A DNA stretch of 39,604 bases from a virus, in the IMG/VR virus record IMGVR_UViG_3300033142_000699, positions 1 through 39,604 of that record, one strand, 5' to 3'. The number at the start of each line of letters is the position of its first letter. The first letter of the stretch is position 1. Made by a program: the position numbers and the translations under genes. Shown piece after piece: positions 6,501-12,550 of the stretch. The notes beneath the pieces are model-generated. The model worked only from the letters and a program-made list of their open reading frames with translations, did no database searches and was not told the origin of the DNA.

Positions 6501-9100
6501 ACTTTTTAAGAGCTGATAATACATGGGCTGCTCCAGCATCTACATCTTATATAGGAAGTGGTGGTGTAGATATAGGAACAAATGGTGTTGCATCATTATC
6601 AGGTTTTACCGCTGGTTCTGCCTACAACACTGGAAAAGATTTAGGATATAAAGTTATTTTTGATGTAATAGGTGGTACAGGATCTGGTTGTCAAATATTA
6701 GCTTTAAATACGGGAGGTGTTTTATCAGCACCAGAAATTTACGCAAAAGGAAAGGGGTATACTGTAAATGACACTTTATCTTTACAAGAAGCAAACGGAC
6801 AAGGAGCAACTCCTGGAACACCTGCACAAGTTACAGCTGCTTCACTAACCACTCCAGGAGAGTTTCAAGTATTTAGTAAACCAGATAATTTACAAACACA
6901 ATACAAGCCTACTTTAAAAGCAATCAATACAGGCGGTACTACTGCAGATCCTGAATTAGAATTTACATTATTAGGACCTGCAACAAAATCAGTTGATACA
7001 GTTGCTTTAGCAGGTGGAACTGATATAAGCGTTATAAGAGATAACGATGGACAAATAACTATATCAAGTACAGCTACTTTTACCCCAGCAGTTACAGCAC
7101 CAATATATTTAGATGGTAGTAATATTAGGTTAAATTATAATGATGCTTCCGTTACAAATAATGTTGTTACTGCAGCTGATGCTTTTTCAGCAAGCCAACC
7201 TGTTGTTCCTGCTACTGATACGGTTTTAGTAAATAAAAGAACATCATATGTAACATCATTTAGTGGAAGTGGTTCAGGTTATACTCCAGGTATAACAACT
7301 GGTGTAACTCTTCAGTTATTATCAGGTGGTCCAGTACCCGTACTCCCAGTTGTAAGTTTTACAGTTCAAGGCTCAGGTGCCATAAATACAGCAACAATAG
7401 TATTTACAACTTTAGGAACAGGAGTTCAAGCAAACGATCAATTTAGAATACCAGGTAGTACAGGGACACCAGTCGATATTACTATAACAAGTTCAAATCA
7501 AAATATAGTTGAAAGTGTTCCGATTTCTGAGTTATCTACAGCTATAGGAACAATGTCAAGTTTTGGAATTGGCTCAGATAGTGGAACAGCAACTATTACT
7601 GATGGACAAACAATATCATTTTCAGGGGGTGTGGGGATTACTACAGCTATAGGATTAGGAACTCAAACTGTTACTTTTGATTTAGACTTAAACGAACTTA
7701 CAACATCAACAGATAATGCAGATGGAGACTTCTTTGCAGTAGTAGATACAACAGGAGTTCAAAAGAAATTAACTAAAGCTAATATTAATAACTCAGGTTT
7801 CAATAATGACGCTGGTTATACAACTAATACAGGAACCGTAACAGGAACAGGTACTCAAGGAGTAATACCTGCGTGGGCATCTGGTGGTGCGGGAATTGAA
7901 AACACAGTTCTTTTTTATGACTCAAGTAACAAAGTTTTTTCTTTTAATAACAATAACGTTGTTAATAATGATTATACATTAACAGTTGGTGCAAATGGAG
8001 GATTTGGAAATGGATATATTTATGTTGAAAACACAACTAACAATGTAAGAATAGGTAAAAATTCATTAGGAACTTTAAGCGAAACAGGTTCAGCAGTTTC
8101 TAATACAATAATAGGAACTCAGGCTGGACAAGCTATAACAGATGGTGCTGAAAATACAGTAGTTGGATTTAATGCAATGGCAGCAGCTACAAAACAAACT
8201 GGAAATACTATAGTTGGTGTTGGTGCAATGTCTAATGGTTATGGTGGTGCAGATGTGGCTATAGGAAAAGACTCGTTAAAGTTTGGTGCAAATACAAATT
8301 CAAATCCTAATATTAATGATGCAACTAATAGAGTAGCTATAGGTAATAATGCTTTAGCAGGTGAATCTACTACACTACAAATAGGTGAAGAAATAGTAGC
8401 TATTGGTACATCAGCAGGACAATACACTTCAAGCACTGCAGCAGGAGGTGGTATATTTATAGGTTCTTTTGCTGGACAACATACTGTAAATAATCAAACT
8501 AAAAACGGTATAAATCAAATAGCTATTGGAAGACGTGCAATGCAGTATTTTACAACTTCTGAATCCATTGCTATTGGAGCTTATTCTATGATTGATGATA
8601 ATGCTTCAGGTGCAAAAATTGGAGGAACAGGACATATTGCAATTGGAACTCATTCTTTAGGATCGGTAGGTGGAGCACCAACTGTAAGCGGAAGTTATAA
8701 TATAGCTATAGGATATAAAGCACAAGATGCTGTACAAGATTTAGGTGCAGACACTATAGCAATGGGAAGAGAAGCTAAAGCACAAGGAACTGACTCCATA
8801 GCAATAGGTAGACAAACTCAAGCTGGTACATCGGCTAATGATGAATCAATAGCAATAGGATCTTCAGCTTCAGCTGCAGCAAAAAATTGTATGGCAATAG
8901 GTTTTAATTCAAGTGCGTCAGGAGACGGTTCATTAGCTTTAGGGAAAAACTCAGTTACAACTGATGATAATCAGCTTTCTTTTGGTAGTACAACTGTACC
9001 TTTAGGTCTTATTGAAAACAGCGGAGTAACTGCAACTAAAAGATGGAAAATACATATTAATGGTGCTTATTACTATGTTGGATTAGAACCAGTACCATAA
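3593..9100 (+). CDS. Giant tail fibre / adhesin with YadA-head-like C-terminal repeats
   Basis: An 1835-residue protein. Residues 1-60 (start MAKIFNTTVYPT, then a FKISDIV segment) look like a short fibre N-terminal block. Residues about 60-500 carry recurring strings such as GTAGQLLSSTGTGVQW and LVSKGSLLTPAWETV. Between about 510 and 1300 there are five beta modules built around G-x-G-Y-x-x-G(D), for example GGTGYLVGDTVEIPG and GSGYTPGITTGV. Near 1320-1375 is the DSGTATITDGQT...LDLNELTT module shared with the first gene. Residues about 1503-1798 contain some 17 copies of a short (S/N)-I-A-I-G-x-x-(A/S) repeat like the YadA/Hep_Hag left-handed beta-roll head. The last 25 residues (RWKIHINGAYYYVGL) resemble a fibre C-terminal cap. 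It most likely forms a trimeric host-binding fibre. Confidence 0.8.
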   Translation: MAKIFNTTVYPTIVPAATDLLIGTDVSDNNKTVTFKISDIVGGGGAAQDLASVLAIGNSAANNITLTGTGILTAVDVFPTVISAGTQGTHGVVGQFLASTGTGIQWQTPPGANLTWQNVVDNSNIVQAKSLFLQDGSFSITQPNNTSGSFSADTKTSLSWNALATFHSDVALGDGTGTTATSVSFYSATQILADDGTGVMVPGTAGQLLSSTGTGVQWSSASTLITPTLQDVCTPTSSSDNVLTGVGIEFVGTNLGSTTSFDSDTILQSQGTVKIIGNADITVPASQGFLEINGGAIDIKGDYTEFRIKGSPGTSGQLLVSKGSLLTPAWETVSGLNQNLQDTLGNGNTANGTNANITLTGNASTLANPTEGVVEVSNGAFSLVGDHSGVSLKGSFGNAGQVLVSQGEGATPVWGANGSGTVNNIVGGLTNYIQVNVDATTAASPVVSSSLLTTGTSIPTTTGVATFTDIQTNGTAYTPTNNVVTTPVVSANGSGLTVNVNSVNIQSSSDFTVVSGGTGYLVGDTVEIPGSSGTPCILQIQNVSSDRYYDALGKFSEPSGKDWDLSFLNTNSGVPVTVSIPSGQGGSGYTDPTTTGVAVGSNGLIVTLNTSGGVAQTATITTPGTGYAAGSSFSGLSGGTGTGTTVVVDTVKGDSTLRNSDGTRSSDVVFKEGNNIEFVRGINSSEVTINSSAGGGTVTSVGAVSTNATLSISGSPITTSGDLDIELPTMSALTPGSYTNSDITVDAYGRITAAGNGTPVANTTYDLTSSQSGPVLTMTNPSGGSGYVAGSTLSTTVVTGGGDGNLTVLVGTVTAGAIDANQITVVAAGAGYAPGDTFTVDGPGADVTGVVATVSTTTAGINLVPSTGTTDTVLLKEGSNITLTDNGSNEITISAANSSGIASFGIATNPASTAGTINVTDNTITFTEQVNTINSVNYNYISQDISATNILTTGLSADTSGLNGTTVLTHFLRADNTWAAPASTSYIGSGGVDIGTNGVASLSGFTAGSAYNTGKDLGYKVIFDVIGGTGSGCQILALNTGGVLSAPEIYAKGKGYTVNDTLSLQEANGQGATPGTPAQVTAASLTTPGEFQVFSKPDNLQTQYKPTLKAINTGGTTADPELEFTLLGPATKSVDTVALAGGTDISVIRDNDGQITISSTATFTPAVTAPIYLDGSNIRLNYNDASVTNNVVTAADAFSASQPVVPATDTVLVNKRTSYVTSFSGSGSGYTPGITTGVTLQLLSGGPVPVLPVVSFTVQGSGAINTATIVFTTLGTGVQANDQFRIPGSTGTPVDITITSSNQNIVESVPISELSTAIGTMSSFGIGSDSGTATITDGQTISFSGGVGITTAIGLGTQTVTFDLDLNELTTSTDNADGDFFAVVDTTGVQKKLTKANINNSGFNNDAGYTTNTGTVTGTGTQGVIPAWASGGAGIENTVLFYDSSNKVFSFNNNNVVNNDYTLTVGANGGFGNGYIYVENTTNNVRIGKNSLGTLSETGSAVSNTIIGTQAGQAITDGAENTVVGFNAMAAATKQTGNTIVGVGAMSNGYGGADVAIGKDSLKFGANTNSNPNINDATNRVAIGNNALAGESTTLQIGEEIVAIGTSAGQYTSSTAAGGGIFIGSFAGQHTVNNQTKNGINQIAIGRRAMQYFTTSESIAIGAYSMIDDNASGAKIGGTGHIAIGTHSLGSVGGAPTVSGSYNIAIGYKAQDAVQDLGADTIAMGREAKAQGTDSIAIGRQTQAGTSANDESIAIGSSASAAAKNCMAIGFNSSASGDGSLALGKNSVTTDDNQLSFGSTTVPLGLIENSGVTATKRWKIHINGAYYYVGLEPVP
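8103..8988 (+). repeat. Coding repeat: about 17 YadA-head/Hep_Hag-like units
   Basis: In-frame units have the core I-A-I-G followed by two variable residues and a small residue: VAIGNNAL, IAIGRRAM, IAIGAYSM, IAIGTHSL, IAIGYKAQ, IAMGREAK, IAIGRQTQ, IAIGSSAS, MAIGFNSS, LALGKNSV. Spacing is irregular, from about 14 to 35 residues. In bacterial trimeric autotransporter adhesins these motifs form a left-handed parallel beta-roll. Confidence 0.75.
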
Positions 9101-9120
9101 TATAAATTAAATAAAATAAA

Positions 9121-9255
9121 ATGAGAGTAGAATTAAATGATGATTCTATTAAAACCATAAATCGTTTATTACAATCTTTACCAATTAGTACATTACCAAT
9201 AGTAGAGAAAATAACAGAAGAAATAAACAAAGGTTTAGTAGAAGATAATAAATAA
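9121..9255 (+). CDS. Small hypothetical protein (44 aa)
   Basis: A short gene with a typical leader (ATAAAATAAAATG) running from the ATG at 9121 to TAA at 9255. The protein begins MRVELNDDSIKTINRLL and is amphipathic and predicted helical, with a Pro break near residue 21 and an acidic C-terminus. It lies in the gap between the fibre gene and the next gene, and the same AAATAAAATG leader precedes both this gene and the next. No domain is recognised. The good leader, the clean fit between neighbours and the plausible amino-acid composition support it as a real gene. Confidence 0.6.
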   Translation: MRVELNDDSIKTINRLLQSLPISTLPIVEKITEEINKGLVEDNK

Positions 9256-9261
9256 AATAAA

Positions 9262-9486
9262 ATGGATATTAGAAAGATTTCAATAGGTTCTGATTATAAA
9301 TCAGGATCAATGCACTATATTGTTGGTCAACCTGTTCTGGGAGGCGATTATAAAATACACTTAATACAAGCTAAGGAAGAAACTCAATCATACAAGTTGT
9401 GGGTAGAAAAAAATAATGAGGTTTTTATTTGGAAAGAATTTTTGTACACTTTACCGATTACGTTAGAGTATAACATAAATTTTTAA
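9262..9486 (+). CDS. Conserved small hypothetical protein (74 aa)
   Basis: A 74-residue protein starting MDIRKISIGSDYKSG followed by MHYIVGQ, and ending ITLEYNINF. The pattern suggests a small beta-rich domain with aromatic residues and no membrane segment. I recall similar small proteins near the packaging genes of Bacteroidota phages but cannot name a function. The last base of its stop codon is the first base of the next gene's ATG (TAATG arrangement), which points to translational coupling with the co-chaperonin-like gene. Confidence 0.6.
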   Translation: MDIRKISIGSDYKSGSMHYIVGQPVLGGDYKIHLIQAKEETQSYKLWVEKNNEVFIWKEFLYTLPITLEYNINF

Positions 9487-10055
9487 TGAAAGCGTTATAT
9501 TCTTTTATAGCTAAACCATACAACAATAGAAGATACGATAATATAAAAACTATTGGTGGTATGGAGTTTGTTACCAGTGTTTCTGAAGAAGATCATACGT
9601 CTTCCAATAGATTTGCTGAAGTAGTTTCTACTCCTTTAAATTATAATGGAGATATAAAGCCAGGTGATATTCTTTTGGTTCATCATAATGTATTTAAATT
9701 TTATAATGACATGTATGGTAACACGAAAAGCGGTAAAAGTTTTTTTAAAGAAAATTTATTTTTTATAGAACAAGACCAGTTTTTTTTATACAAGTCTGAT
9801 GATAAATGGAAAACACATGGTAAGTATTGTTTTGTAAAACCTGTTGATAAAAAAGACTCATATATTAAAAAAAGTTCTAAGTATGAACCTTTAACAGGAA
9901 TTGTTAAGTATTCAAATAAACAATTAGAAAAGTTAGGAGTAAAAGAAGGAGACCAGGTGATTTATCAACCAGAAAGTGAATATCCTTTTTATGTAGATGA
10001 TGAGCTTTTATACAGAATGTTTACTAATAATATAACCATGATAATAAATGACTAA
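9486..10055 (+). CDS. Probable duplicated GroES-like co-chaperonin
   Basis: A 189-residue protein that looks like two GroES (Cpn10) folds in tandem. In the first half, residues 20-30 (IKTIGGMEFVT) correspond to the GroES mobile loop, which carries the chaperonin-binding Gly-Gly-Ile/hydrophobic motif. RFAEVV and IKPGDILLV match the GroES segments RGEVLAV and VKVGDIVIF. In the second half, TGIVKYS and GVKEGDQVIY, then YVDDELLYRMFTNNITMII, match the second GroES copy including the terminal EEVLIMSESDILAIV-type strand; the mobile loop is missing there. Phages such as T4 (gp31) encode their own co-chaperonin to fold capsid protein with host GroEL. The position just upstream of terminase, portal and capsid genes fits. 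The similarity is judged by eye, so the function is inferred. Confidence 0.6.
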   Translation: MKALYSFIAKPYNNRRYDNIKTIGGMEFVTSVSEEDHTSSNRFAEVVSTPLNYNGDIKPGDILLVHHNVFKFYNDMYGNTKSGKSFFKENLFFIEQDQFFLYKSDDKWKTHGKYCFVKPVDKKDSYIKKSSKYEPLTGIVKYSNKQLEKLGVKEGDQVIYQPESEYPFYVDDELLYRMFTNNITMIIND

Positions 10056-10326
10056 CAAAGAATTAAAATTACAAATAATAGAAGCAGGTAGTAAGGCAGT
10101 AAAACAACTTATAAAAGTTGCAAAAGAAGATATAATAAAATATGATGCTGAAGACGAGTTAGCTGCCGACAGATTAAAAAATGCTGCAGCCACAAAGAAG
10201 TTAGCTATATTTGATGCTTTTGAAATATTAAAAAGAATAGAAGAAGAAAAAGATATATTAAATGGTGATGTTAGTGATAATAAAAACAATACATTAAAAG
10301 GGTTTGCAGAATCAAGATCAAAATAG
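10048..10326 (+). CDS. Small helical protein upstream of TerL (possible small terminase subunit)
   Basis: A 92-residue, highly helical, charged protein. It overlaps the preceding gene by 8 bases and the terminase gene by 23 bases. Residues about 30-72 (AEDELAADRLKNAAATKK and onward) form an Ala/Lys/Glu-rich helix, probably a coiled coil. The C-terminus GFAESRSK is a short basic tail. Its place immediately before the large terminase gene is where small terminase subunits are often found, and helical oligomers fit that role. No helix-turn-helix is evident, however, so the assignment rests on context alone. It could equally be an unrelated packaging accessory. Confidence 0.5.
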   Translation: MTNKELKLQIIEAGSKAVKQLIKVAKEDIIKYDAEDELAADRLKNAAATKKLAIFDAFEILKRIEEEKDILNGDVSDNKNNTLKGFAESRSK

Positions 10327-12550
10327 TATTTATAAAGTTTTAAAAAACTATATACCTAAAAATGTAATGGTTAAAAAAAATAAAGCCAGAACATGGAAGT
10401 ATGGATATAACGATAAATATAATGTAGTTATTATATCAAAAGACGGAACTTTAGGAGATATATATGAAATCAGTAATGTTATTATTGGATTACCAAAAAC
10501 ACCTAAAACATTTGAAAATCAAAAAGATAAAAAAGAAAATCAAGTGTGGAATCCTAAAGTTCAGCCAAAAGCATTAAAAAGAATATCTTCTATATTTCAA
10601 TGGAATGAAATGCCAGCTGCTTTTAAAAACTCTTGGGTAGAATATATAGAAAAAGAATTTGACAAGAGAGAAGAAGGACATTGGTTTTTAAATAATGGAT
10701 TACCTACATATATAACGGGAACTCACTATATGTATTTACAATGGACTAAAATAGATGTTGGTCATCCTGATTTTAGAGAAGCTAATAGAATATTTTATAT
10801 TTTTTGGGAAGCGTGTAAGGCTGACAATAGAAGTTTCGGTATGTGTTATTTAAAAATAAGACGTTCTGGGTTTTCATTTATGAGTTCATGTGAAGGAGTA
10901 AATCAAGCTACTATTACCAGAGATGCACGTATTGGTATACTTTCTAAAACAGGAGCTGACGCAAAAAAAATGTTTACAGATAAAGTAGTCCCAATATCTA
11001 ATAACTACCCTTTCTTTTTTAAACCTATTCAAGATGGTATGGATAAACCAAAAACTGAATTAGCATATCGTGTACCTGCTTCTAAAATTACTAAAAAAAA
11101 TATGTATGTTACTGATGAGCAAGATTTAGATGGATTAGACACTACAATAGATTGGAAGAACACTTCTGACAATTCATACGATGGTGAAAAACTTCAATAC
11201 CTATTACATGATGAAAGTGGTAAGTGGGAAAGACCAGAAAATATTTTAAATAACTGGAGAGTAACTAAAACTTGTTTGAGATTAGGTAGTAAAATTATTG
11301 GAAAATGTATGATGGGTTCAACTTCTAATGCTTTAGATAAAGGAGGAGGTAATTTTAAAAAACTTTATGAAGACTCTAATGCAGCTAAAAGAAATCAAAA
11401 CGGTCAGACAAAATCTGGTTTATATAATTTATTTATACCTATGGAATGGAATTTTGAAGGATATATAGATAAATATGGTATGCCTGTTTTATATACTCCT
11501 CAAAAAACGAGAGTAGGTATAGACGGTGAAGATATAAAAATGGGTGCAATTGACTACTGGAAAAATGAAGTAGAATCTTTATCTTCTGATGCCGATGCTT
11601 TGAATGAATTTTATAGACAATTTCCAAGAACTGAATCTCATGCTTTTAGAGATGAAAGCAAACAGTCACTATTTAATTTAACTAAAATATATCAACAAAT
11701 AGACTATAATGATTCGTTAATACTTGGTCAACATGTAACAAAAGGTTCGTTTCATTGGCAAAACGGTATCAAAGATACAAAGGTTATATTTAGTCCAAAT
11801 AAAAGTGGTAGATTTTTAGTATCTTGGACACCAGCTAAACACTTACAAAATAAAGTGTTTTTAAAACAAGGAATAAAATATCCTGGTAATGAGCATATAG
11901 GTTCTTTTGGATGTGACTCTTATGATATATCAGGTGTAGTTGTGGGAAAAGGTTCTAATGGTGCATTACATGGCATGACTAAATTTAACATGGATGATGC
12001 ACCAAGTAATGAGTTTTTTTTAGAATATATTGCAAGGCCACAAACTGCAGAAATATTTTTTGAAGAGGTGTTAATGGCATGTGTATTTTATGGTATGCCA
12101 ATTTTGTGTGAAAATAATAAACCAAGATTATTGTATCATTTTAAAAACAGAGGTTATAGAGGTTTTTGTATGAACCGTCCTGACAAAAGATTTAACAAAC
12201 TTTCTAAAACAGAAAGAGAATTAGGGGGTATACCTAACTCTTCAGAAGATGTAAAACAATCACATGCAGCTGCTATAGAATCATATATAGAAAAACATAT
12301 AGGATTAGATTTAGATGGTACTTTTAGAGACCAGGACGTTATGGGTACAATGCCATTTCAAAAAACATTAGAAGATTGGGCAAAGTTTGATATTACTAAT
12401 AGAACACGTTTTGATGCATCTATAAGTTCAGGTTTAGCTATCATGGCTAATCAGAAGCACTTATATACACCATCTAAACAAAAATCAAAAATAAGTGTTA
12501 ACTTTGCAAGATATAATAATGAGAGTTCCATTAGTCAATTAATAAGATAA
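10304..12550 (+). CDS. terL: Terminase large subunit (TerL)
   Basis: The 748-residue packaging motor: an ATPase that translocates DNA into the prohead, with a nuclease that cuts concatemers. The ATPase half has a deviant Walker A around residues 184-192 (KIRRSGFSF), a Walker B at 299-304 (YLLHDE) with catalytic E304, and a coupling motif near 333-341 (GKCMMGSTS). The nuclease half shows the RNase H-like first acidic strand at about 534-545 (SFGCDSYDISGV, D538 and D541) and later a conserved MPILCENNKPRLLYHF segment and SEDVKQSH. The length is in the upper range for TerL. The ATG at 10304 overlaps the previous gene by 23 bases; an alternative ATG lies at 10366. The portal gene starts directly after the stop codon. 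Confidence 0.88.
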   Translation: MQNQDQNSIYKVLKNYIPKNVMVKKNKARTWKYGYNDKYNVVIISKDGTLGDIYEISNVIIGLPKTPKTFENQKDKKENQVWNPKVQPKALKRISSIFQWNEMPAAFKNSWVEYIEKEFDKREEGHWFLNNGLPTYITGTHYMYLQWTKIDVGHPDFREANRIFYIFWEACKADNRSFGMCYLKIRRSGFSFMSSCEGVNQATITRDARIGILSKTGADAKKMFTDKVVPISNNYPFFFKPIQDGMDKPKTELAYRVPASKITKKNMYVTDEQDLDGLDTTIDWKNTSDNSYDGEKLQYLLHDESGKWERPENILNNWRVTKTCLRLGSKIIGKCMMGSTSNALDKGGGNFKKLYEDSNAAKRNQNGQTKSGLYNLFIPMEWNFEGYIDKYGMPVLYTPQKTRVGIDGEDIKMGAIDYWKNEVESLSSDADALNEFYRQFPRTESHAFRDESKQSLFNLTKIYQQIDYNDSLILGQHVTKGSFHWQNGIKDTKVIFSPNKSGRFLVSWTPAKHLQNKVFLKQGIKYPGNEHIGSFGCDSYDISGVVVGKGSNGALHGMTKFNMDDAPSNEFFLEYIARPQTAEIFFEEVLMACVFYGMPILCENNKPRLLYHFKNRGYRGFCMNRPDKRFNKLSKTERELGGIPNSSEDVKQSHAAAIESYIEKHIGLDLDGTFRDQDVMGTMPFQKTLEDWAKFDITNRTRFDASISSGLAIMANQKHLYTPSKQKSKISVNFARYNNESSISQLIR

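Noticed and set aside
1-9100. Diversity-generating retroelement acting on the fibre genes
   Set aside because: No reverse transcriptase gene or template/variable repeat pair is visible; the repeats seen are diverged coding modules.
10366-12550. ATG at 10366 as the terminase start
   Set aside because: Possible, but the overlapping ATG at 10304 keeps the style of neighbouring gene junctions and loses no plausible coding sequence; the choice is not certain.
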